From: JABCZS01 sp041660525
Lineage (GTDB): Bacteria > Pseudomonadota > Gammaproteobacteria > JABCZS01
Length of the DNA stretch: 64,000 nt
Direction of reading: 5' to 3'
Assembly (NCBI GenBank): GCA_041660525.1
Contig: JBAZWD010000001.1
Span: 62,001 to 126,000 of the forward strand
Under the pieces are notes generated by a model that saw nothing but the letters and a program-made list of their open reading frames with translations, was not told the DNA's origin and made no database searches. Position 1 is the first letter of the stretch; each line of letters opens with the position of its first letter. This document shows positions 52,980 through 60,087 of this stretch, piece by piece. The translations under genes were made by a program, and so were the position numbers.

Positions 52980-52998
52980 AGTATCAGAATTAGATACT
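52980..52998. promoter_or_regulatory. hic operator, copy between hicB and hicA
   Basis: AGTATC (52980-52985), seven bases, GATACT (52993-52998). The same half-sites and spacing occur upstream of hicB. Confidence 0.65.
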
Positions 52999-53038
52999 GA
53001 TAATACTAACATTGAATTAATAAAAATAATATAGATAA

Positions 53039-53371
53039 TTAAGCAGGATTATAAGCAGCATGATCTATGATATCTGCAGCCCAGGCATTAAGACTTTTAC
53101 CTGCCATTTTTGCAGCAAGTGCTGCGCGCCGATGTGCCTCAGGATTTAATCGAAGAACAAATTTGCCAGAAAAAGGTTTTTCAGGAGTTATGCCTTGTTC
53201 ACGACAAAAAGCTAAATAATCGTCCACAGAATCATGGAAAGCTTTTTTAAGACTATTTACCGTGCGCCCTTGAAAAGTGACTACGCCTCGCGTTAATAAC
53301 ACTTCTCCATGGAAAATATCAGCCTCATCATCAAACTCGGCTTTCCCAACATAACCTTTGTATTCCATCAT
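53039..53371 (-). CDS. hicB: HicB-type antitoxin
   Basis: 110 aa. N-terminal partial RNase H-like fold (YKGYVGKAEFDDEADIFHGE, VTFQGRTVNSLKKAFHDSVD) and C-terminal ribbon-helix-helix (FVLRLNPEAHRRAALAAKMA, GKSLNAWAADII). It binds HicA and represses the operon. GAGG lies five bases before ATG 53371; another ATG follows directly. The palindromic operator is 21 bp upstream. Confidence 0.93.
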   Translation of the reverse strand: MMEYKGYVGKAEFDDEADIFHGEVLLTRGVVTFQGRTVNSLKKAFHDSVDDYLAFCREQGITPEKPFSGKFVLRLNPEAHRRAALAAKMAGKSLNAWAADIIDHAAYNPA

Positions 53372-53391
53372 AATTACCTCTTCTTTAGAAT

Positions 53392-53410
53392 AGTATCAAA
53401 AAAAGATACT
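53392..53410. promoter_or_regulatory. hic operator, copy upstream of hicB
   Basis: AGTATC (53392-53397), A7, GATACT (53405-53410), just upstream of the hicB SD. It likely covers the -10 region. Confidence 0.65.
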
Positions 53411-53485
53411 GCTTGTGTTTTAGTATGACACAAAAATATTTAATTTTAAATATTTAATAACAAATGTTGATGGTAAATGTTGCCT

Positions 53486-53524
53486 TTGTAATTTTTCCAT
53501 ACATAGATTATAATCTATGTATGG
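53486..53524 (+). promoter_or_regulatory. Xre/RES promoter inside a perfect 28-bp palindrome
   Basis: TTGTAA (53486-53491), 17 bp, TATAAT (53509-53514). The -10 sits at the centre of a perfect palindrome whose half-site is CCATACATAGATTA (53497-53510, mirrored to 53524). Confidence 0.8.
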
Positions 53525-53549
53525 ACTACTAAAGAGTGTAAAAGGCAGC

Positions 53550-53936
53550 ATGAAACAAAACCCTTTGATTAATAAAGAAATTTCTGATCAAGTCGCTTGG
53601 AAAGCCATGCAAAACTTGGTACAAAAATTTCAATTTGACCAAGAAGAAGGGCGATGCCTGATGGGAGATATGCCGCATTCTTCCTATTACAAAGGTTTAG
53701 GGCAGCATAATGTTCGTCTTAATCGTGATCAAAAAGAACGGGTTTCTTATTTATTAGGCATTTATAAGGCCTTGCGCATTCTCTTTACGGACTCGCACCA
53801 AGCCATGACTTGGATTAATCGTCAAAATTCGCTCGCGCCTTTTAATGGCATAACGCCCCGAAATTATATGCTGGAAGGCAGCCTTGTGCGCCTAGCGGAA
53901 GTGCGTCGCTTTTTAGATTTTTGGCGCGGCTATTAA
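53550..53936 (+). CDS. Xre/MbcA/ParS-type antitoxin
   Basis: 128 aa with the two-part layout of antitoxins that pair with RES toxins: an N-terminal HTH-like region (QVAWKAMQNLVQKFQFDQEE) and a C-terminal DUF2384 domain (RVSYLLGIYKALRILFTDSH, ITPRNYMLEGSLVRLAEVRR). ATG 53550 is chosen with AAAGG before it; the frame opens earlier, inside the operator. Three bases precede the RES toxin gene. Confidence 0.9.
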   Translation: MKQNPLINKEISDQVAWKAMQNLVQKFQFDQEEGRCLMGDMPHSSYYKGLGQHNVRLNRDQKERVSYLLGIYKALRILFTDSHQAMTWINRQNSLAPFNGITPRNYMLEGSLVRLAEVRRFLDFWRGY

Positions 53937-53938
53937 TC

Positions 53939-54595
53939 ATGACTATGAAAACGCACCGAATAATACCTTCACGGTATCCGACTATTTCTTTATTTGACTG
54001 GGCAGATTCTGCTGAAGAATTAGAACAATTAGCGGAATTAGAAAGCCTAACCAATGATCGCTTACAAACTGAGCGCGAAAATATTTATTTAATTCCTAAA
54101 GAAGATTGGGTTATTGGCCCAGGCGCTACACCTTTGATGGCTGCTTTTACACATCCCGGTCCTTCGCGTTTTACTGATGGAACTTATGGTGTTTATTATG
54201 CGGGCGATACTTTAGAGACGGCTATTTGTGAAACCAAATTTCATCGCGAACTTTTCTTGCGCGGATCAAAGGAAGAAGCGTGTTTAATTCAAATGCGTGA
54301 ATACATTGCTATGCTACAACAACCTTTAGAAACATTGACGTTAAAAGATCATACTGAATTATTACATCCCGATCCGGCGCATTATTACATCAGTCAAACT
54401 TTTGCCAAAACTGTGCGTGAAAAAAAAGCTTGGGGCTTATATTATCCCAGCGTCAGAAAACAAGATGCTTATTGCATTGCCATTTTCAGACCCACAGCAT
54501 TGAGCATTCCCATACAAGGCTGCCATTTAGAATATATTTGGGATGGTGATCAGATTTGTGAGATTAATAAAATTATTAAATTTCAACAAAACTAA
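53939..54595 (+). CDS. RES-domain toxin
   Basis: 218 aa. RES family, named for conserved Arg, Glu and Ser: MKTHRIIPSRYPTISLFD, then SRFTDGTYGVYYAGDTLETA, ICETKFHRE and GLYYPSVRKQDAYCIAIF. Members act on NAD+ or ADP-ribosylate a target. ATG 53939 or 53945 are both possible starts. It forms a unit with the Xre/ParS antitoxin. Confidence 0.92.
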   Translation: MTMKTHRIIPSRYPTISLFDWADSAEELEQLAELESLTNDRLQTERENIYLIPKEDWVIGPGATPLMAAFTHPGPSRFTDGTYGVYYAGDTLETAICETKFHRELFLRGSKEEACLIQMREYIAMLQQPLETLTLKDHTELLHPDPAHYYISQTFAKTVREKKAWGLYYPSVRKQDAYCIAIFRPTALSIPIQGCHLEYIWDGDQICEINKIIKFQQN

Positions 54596-54622
54596 GAATT
54601 TCTTCATAATTTTATTCTTAAT

Positions 54623-54674
54623 TTTTTTACCTCAGAACCGATAACTTTACTATCTATTCTTCTGAGGTAAAAAA
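54623..54674 (+). promoter_or_regulatory. 15-bp inverted repeat masking the ribosome-binding site
   Basis: TTTTTTACCTCAGAA (54623-54637) is the exact reverse complement of TTCTGAGGTAAAAAA (54660-54674); the loop is 22 nt. The right arm holds the SD (GAGG) and the first base of the ATG. T run first and A run last is the opposite of a terminator. If transcribed whole it could be an RNA switch or thermometer; if transcription starts at the TACTAT-like box (54648-54653) in the loop, it is instead an operator. Confidence 0.6.
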
Positions 54675-55015
54675 TGTCCGCTCAATTTAAAAAAGATATT
54701 GATTCTTTAATAAACAAATTAAATAATGCATTAACTGCAGCCGAAGCACTATTAGATAAAGGAGATTTTTATAAAAAAGAATTTAAATCGATTCTTTCTT
54801 CTTATAATTTAGACCATATTAAACACAGTTCAATAAATTGTCAAAAAGAAATTGATGAATACACATCCATCATAGAACTATTAAAATGCATGCAAAATGA
54901 TCATGAAATTTCTCGTCATGATTTTTATTTTTTAAATCAAATAAGTTATATGCAAGCCTTCATGCAGACTTATGGAGACAATATTGGCATTAGTAGCAGA
55001 CGCAATTCAATTTAA
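54674..55015 (+). CDS. Hypothetical protein, 113 aa
   Basis: Not recognised. Polar, helical and possibly coiled-coil (FKKDIDSLINKLNNALTAAE, then KEIDEYTSIIELLKCMQND), no signal peptide or membrane span. GAGG stands five bases before ATG. The SD is enclosed in a long inverted repeat. The stop codon coincides with the end of the SSS remnant on the other strand, so the gene lies at the edge of a rearranged segment. Confidence 0.7.
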   Translation: MSAQFKKDIDSLINKLNNALTAAEALLDKGDFYKKEFKSILSSYNLDHIKHSSINCQKEIDEYTSIIELLKCMQNDHEISRHDFYFLNQISYMQAFMQTYGDNIGISSRRNSI

Positions 55016-55077
55016 CGTTTGTGAGCGATGATCCATCCTATGCCATACGCTATAAACGATAATGCGATTGGATAAAA
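55012..55077 (-). pseudogene. 3' remnant of a second SSS-family transporter gene
   Basis: The minus strand encodes LSFIAYGIGWIIAHKR and a stop, closely matching LSFLGYGVGWMIAKNR and a stop at the end of the intact transporter at 56542. About 21 codons can be aligned before an in-frame TGA. The rest of the copy is gone; the 458-aa gene follows directly upstream. Confidence 0.75.
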
Positions 55078-55085
55078 TCAATAAC

Positions 55086-56462
55086 TTATTGATTTATTTT
55101 TTTCCTCATCTTTTGCATCATAATATTTTTCACGCCTGTCACTTGAAATATTGGATCTTTATCTATGTCATTCATTTGATTATTTTGTTCAATATCATTA
55201 ATGTTAATGTTAATGTTAATGTTATTGTTATTGTTATTCAATAGTGACGCCCGCTCGCCGCTTCTTGGAAATATATTGCAACATAAAGCTCTGGTTTCAT
55301 CAAAAATTCTACCGGCAGCATTACCCGTAGCCGTGCTCAGCAAGCATGAAGAAGTCAAGAGCCAGCTTTTGTAATCTTTACTGTCAAAAATATCATCATA
55401 AAGTAAAACACTAGATGCAGCAAACCAAGAAAAAGCCATAAAGAAATATTTACTGGAAATAAAATCATTACGGTCTGAAACCATATCATAACCCGTGCGA
55501 TTTTTAACAAAACCATGAAATGCATTATCGTCAGATTGTAGATTTCTCACCGTTGTAGGTAGAAATGCGGACGCAGAATAAGCAAAAATAAAATAAAAAA
55601 ACAACAGAAGGTCTCCAACTGAAGTATCTTCGTCATTAGAGCTACTCGAACTTGTATCTGTCGATTCGGTAGAGTTTAGTTCTGTCATGAGACTTATTAA
55701 AGCTAAACCACAGAACATTCCAGCAAATAATTGTATAGCTGCTGATAATGATTTTTTTCTGGCCATATCATCAATGTATGCACGCCCGACGATTGCTTGC
55801 CCCAGTGGTGTTGATGCAGCTGAATCTATTTTTTTAAATTCAGCACTCAAAGCTAAACGTTTTGAAGAAAAGTCTCTAGACAATAATTGATTTTTCTCGA
55901 TAAGTTTAGATGTAAATCCTTTTATGAAAGTATCACAAGCATCAAAACGCTCCGGCAGAGACAACTCGAAATTTTCTCGGGCTTTTCGATATGTTGTACG
56001 CAGTGTTGCAACGTCTTGAATATTTTCAGAATTGCTATAAACCCAATTTGCAAATGTTTCAAATTTTAATAAAACATCTATTTCTAGGTCAAAATAGTCA
56101 TTTAATTTAGGTGCGATGAGCGTGTCGTCATACATATCAACATTAGATATCTTTTGAGAATTTTTTTTCGAAAAATCTCTTAGCATGTTCTCAAAACTTT
56201 CAAAATCTAGGCTAACGTTCTGCACACTAAATGAATTGATGTTCTTTTCTTTAAATTGTTTAATAAATATAAGTGTGGGATAAAGGGTTGCATTTATTCT
56301 CTCTTCATCCGACATGCTTTCGGTCTCTGCAAAAAGCTTGCGCTTGTCTTTAAAAGCATCACTTTGCGTTTTAAAAGCAGCTATATTATTTGTTTTTTCT
56401 AGAATCTGACTTGCAAATTTTTCAGCTTTTTTAATAATGTGTTGCAATGAAACTGATAACAT
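55086..56462 (-). CDS. Membrane protein of unknown function with Asn/Ile repeat
   Basis: 458 aa from ATG 56462, with GAGGAG seven bases upstream. The N-terminal half (about 1-230) is soluble and helical with coiled-coil character (SLQHIIKKAEKFASQILEKT). Four hydrophobic helices follow (IQLFAGMFCGLALISLM, LLLFFYFIFAYSASAFL, FFMAFSWFAASSVLLY, WLLTSSCLLSTATG), with a Ser/Asp-rich loop after the first. A low-complexity NNNNNNINININ segment lies near the C-terminus. No recognised family. The layout recalls membrane-targeted effectors or lineage-specific membrane proteins; this is inference. Own promoter. Confidence 0.75.
   Translation of the reverse strand: MLSVSLQHIIKKAEKFASQILEKTNNIAAFKTQSDAFKDKRKLFAETESMSDEERINATLYPTLIFIKQFKEKNINSFSVQNVSLDFESFENMLRDFSKKNSQKISNVDMYDDTLIAPKLNDYFDLEIDVLLKFETFANWVYSNSENIQDVATLRTTYRKARENFELSLPERFDACDTFIKGFTSKLIEKNQLLSRDFSSKRLALSAEFKKIDSAASTPLGQAIVGRAYIDDMARKKSLSAAIQLFAGMFCGLALISLMTELNSTESTDTSSSSSNDEDTSVGDLLLFFYFIFAYSASAFLPTTVRNLQSDDNAFHGFVKNRTGYDMVSDRNDFISSKYFFMAFSWFAASSVLLYDDIFDSKDYKSWLLTSSCLLSTATGNAAGRIFDETRALCCNIFPRSGERASLLNNNNNNININININDIEQNNQMNDIDKDPIFQVTGVKNIMMQKMRKKINQ
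55197..55246. repeat. Hexanucleotide microsatellite inside the 458-aa gene
   Basis: Four copies of TTAATG followed by three to four of TTATTG on the plus strand. They encode alternating Asn-Ile and then Asn-Asn. A hexamer keeps the frame, so copy changes vary length and not phase. Confidence 0.85.
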
Positions 56463-56501
56463 TTTTAACTCCTCAATTACAAGTATCTTAATGATCATGT
56501 T

Positions 56502-56529
56502 ATTCTATGTAACATTAATGTTGTTACAA
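56502..56529 (-). promoter_or_regulatory. Promoter of the 458-aa gene with inverted repeat
   Basis: Minus-strand TTGTAA (56524-56529), 16 bp, TAGAAT (56502-56507). TGTAACA/TGTTACA, seven bases apart, spans the spacer and could be an operator. Confidence 0.55.
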
Positions 56530-56541
56530 ACAGCATCCGTT

Positions 56542-57888
56542 TTAGCGGTTTTTAGCAATCATCCATCCCACACCATAACCCAAAAATGACAGCGTAATCT
56601 GGATCACTTCATTTGGAAATGTTGTGGGATAAAATTTAAAAAAGATAAAAGAAATAAGGCCCGCAAAAACAGATAATACTGCAGCAAGCTTATATACACG
56701 TTTTAAAATACAACATAAAAATATAGAAGCAAATAAACAGGTAACCGGTAACTCATAACTTTTAACCAAAACTTCTAAAATATTATCCATATAATAAGCA
56801 ATCACTACGGCGGCTGTTCCTGCACTTAAAGTGATTAAACGAGAAATTTGCACTTCGCGTTTTGGATTTTTAGATAATGTACCAAAATCTTGCGCCAGAT
56901 TAGAGCTAATGGCGCACAATAAAGAATCTGCTGTCGAGACTATCGCTGATAACAATCCACAAGCAATTAAGGCTAAAACCACGTCCGGCACTAATGTTTT
57001 CATCACAGCAATAAACACACTGGTATTTTCAGGAATATGAATCGCTAATTGTTTACCCAAAACACCAAAATACACAGGCATAAATGCAAATAATAAAATT
57101 AAAATGGCTGCGCAAATTGCAGATGCCGTGGCAATTTTAGGGGTGCGCGCAGAAAAAAAGCGTTGCGCTAAATCTTGTTCCACAATACTAAACATCATCG
57201 GCATTAATAATAATGGAACTAACAATTTCCAGGAAAATGCTTCGGTGACCACCATTTGATTAGGTGTAAAATCTAATGTGTCGATAGGATAATGGCCTTG
57301 CAACCAGAAAAATACGCCTACAAATAAAATGAAAATAAAAATAACTTGGTAAACATTTGTTAAAACAACAGCTTTTAGTCCACCTAACACGGTATATAAA
57401 ATAACAAATACCCACAGCGATAAAAATATCGCTTCATTGGTCAGGCCTAAACCATTTAAAAACATGCGCGAAGCAACGACTTGCCCGGCTAAGATTCCGC
57501 ATAAAGACATGATCATCACGACTGCGGCAATTTTGCGTAATAATGTTGATTGGTATTGCGTTTCAAATAATTGCGCGGTGGTCGCGACATTAAATTCGCG
57601 TAATTTATGCGCAAGTCCTAAGGCCAGTGCAAAAAAACCGAACACCACACCAATGGCATAAACAATGCCATATATGCCAAATTCATAAGCTTCATTAGAA
57701 GTGCCTAGAATCATGCCACCGCCGATTTGCGTGGCGACCAAGGTTAAAGTTACTGCAAAGATACCATAACTGCGATCGGCTAAAAAATAATCCACTTTAT
57801 TCGTGATTTTTTTACCAACATGCAAACCGACCATTAAATAGGCGATACCAATTCCGACGAAAAGTAATAAAAAATGTATTTGGTCCAT
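56542..57888 (-). CDS. Sodium:solute symporter family (SSS) transporter
   Basis: 448 aa with about 12-13 membrane helices. Family features: VATQIGGGMILGTSNEAYEF (Na+ site region), TVLGGLKAVVLTNVYQ, QDLAQRFFSARTPK and LLSAIVSTADSLLCAISSNL. SSS members carry sugars, amino acids, vitamins or organic acids with Na+; the substrate cannot be told. The 3' end of a second, decayed copy lies 1.5 kb away. Confidence 0.92.
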   Translation of the reverse strand: MDQIHFLLLFVGIGIAYLMVGLHVGKKITNKVDYFLADRSYGIFAVTLTLVATQIGGGMILGTSNEAYEFGIYGIVYAIGVVFGFFALALGLAHKLREFNVATTAQLFETQYQSTLLRKIAAVVMIMSLCGILAGQVVASRMFLNGLGLTNEAIFLSLWVFVILYTVLGGLKAVVLTNVYQVIFIFILFVGVFFWLQGHYPIDTLDFTPNQMVVTEAFSWKLLVPLLLMPMMFSIVEQDLAQRFFSARTPKIATASAICAAILILLFAFMPVYFGVLGKQLAIHIPENTSVFIAVMKTLVPDVVLALIACGLLSAIVSTADSLLCAISSNLAQDFGTLSKNPKREVQISRLITLSAGTAAVVIAYYMDNILEVLVKSYELPVTCLFASIFLCCILKRVYKLAAVLSVFAGLISFIFFKFYPTTFPNEVIQITLSFLGYGVGWMIAKNR

Positions 57889-57904
57889 GGTGGTTCCATA
57901 AGAA

Positions 57905-57980
<76 letters not shown>

Positions 57981-57992
57981 ATAGAGGGGTCA

Positions 57993-58021
57993 ATTAAACC
58001 GGGAAATGTGTTTTTAGTCAA
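57993..58021 (-). promoter_or_regulatory. tRNA-Phe promoter
   Basis: Minus-strand TTGACT (58016-58021), 17 bp, TTTAAT (57993-57998), then a C-rich discriminator, as in stringently controlled stable-RNA promoters. Confidence 0.65.
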
Positions 58022-58041
58022 GCGTAAAGTTTTCTAACTTA

Positions 58042-58311
58042 TTACTTCTCTTCCGGCTTATAGCCTACTGGCTTTTCACTGCCTTCTCCAAAGAAAAAAT
58101 TCTCCATTTCTTTGGTTAAAAAAGTTCGTGCAGAAACATCGGTCATGTTTAAACGGTTTTCATTAATCAACATCGTTTGCTGCTGCAACCACATCTGCCA
58201 GGCCTCTTGACTGATTTCTTGATAAATACGTTGACCCAATTCTCCAGGGAAAGGCACATAGTTTAAACCTGGCGCTTGTTTTTTTAATTTATGACAAAAT
58301 ATTTCTCTCAT
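58042..58311 (-). CDS. yggX: YggX, Fe(2+)-trafficking / oxidative damage protection protein
   Basis: 89 aa. CHKLKKQAPGLNYVPFPGEL, GQRIYQEISQEAWQMWLQQQ, TMLINENRLNM and the terminal GYKPEEK follow YggX along the whole length, including the conserved N-terminal cysteine. The protein protects Fe-S clusters from oxidants. Divergent from pilM. Confidence 0.96.
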   Translation of the reverse strand: MREIFCHKLKKQAPGLNYVPFPGELGQRIYQEISQEAWQMWLQQQTMLINENRLNMTDVSARTFLTKEMENFFFGEGSEKPVGYKPEEK

Positions 58312-58371
58312 GCCTAATCCTTATGATAAGATACGCAAAAAATAATTTACCACAATGCAGGAAGGAACTCT

Positions 58372-59043
58372 ATGATTTTCGCACTCGAGCGCAATAAAAG
58401 CGCTCTATCGCTATTAGCTGGCAAAAAAACAGCCACTGGTTTTTGTGTTCACCATTTTGATCAACGCCCCCTATTGCGGCAAACAAGTTGTTTGCAGGAA
58501 ATGTTTAATGCAAGCCCAGAGCCTGTGAATGATGTAATTGTGGGCGTGCATGATGATGATTTGATTTTACGACACATTCTTGTTCCTAAAAATATTGCAA
58601 AAATATATCCATACTGTCAAAAACAACTAGCGCAAGTCTGCTCCATAAAGGATTATTCTTGGGATGCTTATCCGATTTCCTGCTTTAAAGACGAAGGTCA
58701 TTTGTTATTATGTGCTGCTTATCCATTAGAAAAAATTATTTTTCTTCAAGAATTATTGAAATTATCCAATGTACGTATGCGCGCATTAGAGCCTAGTGCT
58801 TGCGCAATCGCGCGTATGAGTTTTGTATTATTAAAACAAACAAATGCTGAATATGCATTAGAAGATACATTAATGACTGTGGAGCATGGCGAGGTTTTAG
58901 CTTTAGAACAAATTAGGTCTTTTGAAAGAGCGCCAGTCAATCTTTCATCCTATATACAAACCGTACATCCCTATCGTTTACCATCTGAAGCTGAATCGTT
59001 ATTTGCACCATTAGGTTTAGCACTGCGAAGTGATCATCCATGA
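58372..59043 (+). CDS. pilM: PilM-like pilus assembly protein, short and divergent
   Basis: 223 aa, well short of typical PilM (about 350). Actin-fold hints are faint: MIFALERNKSALSLLAGKK at the start, VNDVIVGVHDDDLILRHILV, MRALEPSACAIARM and TVEHGEVLALEQIRS. The call rests chiefly on position directly before pilN, with a four-base overlap. In type IV pili PilM is the cytoplasmic ring protein binding the PilN tail. AAGGA lies before ATG. Confidence 0.65.
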   Translation: MIFALERNKSALSLLAGKKTATGFCVHHFDQRPLLRQTSCLQEMFNASPEPVNDVIVGVHDDDLILRHILVPKNIAKIYPYCQKQLAQVCSIKDYSWDAYPISCFKDEGHLLLCAAYPLEKIIFLQELLKLSNVRMRALEPSACAIARMSFVLLKQTNAEYALEDTLMTVEHGEVLALEQIRSFERAPVNLSSYIQTVHPYRLPSEAESLFAPLGLALRSDHP

Positions 59044-59582
59044 ACACCATTAACTTATTGCCGCTAAAGCAAAATCACTATCATGCGCAGTTCAAGCAAA
59101 CAAAAAAATTGTTGTTGATTAACTTAATGCTGTCTTTGTTAATAACGGTGATTTTATACTTTTTTTATGAAATAAAAATCAATAAAATAAATCATAACAT
59201 TTCTCAGCTAAAATCTCAGCAAGCACAGCAAGCTCCGGATTTAAATCAAGCTAATATTTTACTTGCAAAAACAAAAGAGCTACAAGAAAAAATAAATACT
59301 ATTCAAACGCTTCAAAATGAAACTGAAAAAATCTCAGACTTTCTAAGCTTGTTGCCACAAGCAATGCCTGAAAATCTATATCTCGTTAATCTCAGCTGGC
59401 ATGAACATACCGGGATTATTTATGGACAAGCAGATAGTAACAATACCGTTATACGGTTCCTGAATCTATTAAAAGATAATCCTTATTTTAAAGAAATAAA
59501 CTTGGTTAAAAGTGACAAGCGTCATGAGCAAGATAGTGGATTGCCTATTTATTTCGTAATTAACTTTAATGAAAATGCTTAA
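59040..59582 (+). CDS. pilN: PilN, type IV pilus alignment subcomplex
   Basis: 180 aa. The N-terminal MNTINLLPLKQNHYHAQFKQ carries the INLLP motif that docks into PilM, followed by one membrane helix (LLLINLMLSLLITVILYFFY), a coiled coil and a ferredoxin-like periplasmic domain (MPENLYLVNLSWHEHTGIIY). Inner-membrane partner of PilO. Overlaps pilM by ATGA and pilO by 14 bp. Confidence 0.9.
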   Translation: MNTINLLPLKQNHYHAQFKQTKKLLLINLMLSLLITVILYFFYEIKINKINHNISQLKSQQAQQAPDLNQANILLAKTKELQEKINTIQTLQNETEKISDFLSLLPQAMPENLYLVNLSWHEHTGIIYGQADSNNTVIRFLNLLKDNPYFKEINLVKSDKRHEQDSGLPIYFVINFNENA

Positions 59583-60087
59583 AATTTACCTTTACAGAAA
59601 TATCAACAATAAAGCTTTGATTTTGTTATTAAATATAATGATATTAATTTTATTGTATTTTTTACTGCTAGGTGCAAAACACCGACAAGTAGAACAACAA
59701 GAATTAAGTTTGTCACGCGTCTTTGCGCAGCTTACACAACAAGAGTTGGAAATAAAAAAATTATCTGATTATACATTCGAGATTAAACAACTCGAACAAG
59801 AATGGGAAGCTATACAAGCTCATGGATTGACACTCTCACAAATTAACCTTGTGTTCACAAACATTGAATCTATTGCCAAACAAGCAGGTGTATCGCTGGC
59901 GCATATTAACGTCGATGAATTTATTACCGTCACACTCGAGAGCGATTATATTTCATTATTAAATTTTTTAGAAAAGTTAAAAAAACACCCTTATTTTTTA
60001 TTAAACGATTTGCAACTTAAGCGTGACGCTGGCCTTATTATGACTACTCTTCAATTACATATTTTATTAGCGGACAATCATGAATAA
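59569..60087 (+). CDS. pilO: PilO-like pilus assembly protein
   Basis: 172 aa. One N-terminal membrane helix (ALILLLNIMILILLYFLLLG), then a coiled coil (QVEQQELSLSRVFAQLTQQE) and a small periplasmic domain (SIAKQAGVSLAHINVDEFIT). Sequence conservation of PilO is low, so the call is from topology and position between pilN and pilQ. ATG 59569 or 59575 are both possible. No pilP gene follows. Confidence 0.8.
   Translation: MKMLKIYLYRNINNKALILLLNIMILILLYFLLLGAKHRQVEQQELSLSRVFAQLTQQELEIKKLSDYTFEIKQLEQEWEAIQAHGLTLSQINLVFTNIESIAKQAGVSLAHINVDEFITVTLESDYISLLNFLEKLKKHPYFLLNDLQLKRDAGLIMTTLQLHILLADNHE

Noticed and set aside
55062..55244. Plus-strand open frame with a run of Asn/Val repeats
   Set aside because: It is the antisense reading of the microsatellite and of the 458-aa gene end; no SD.
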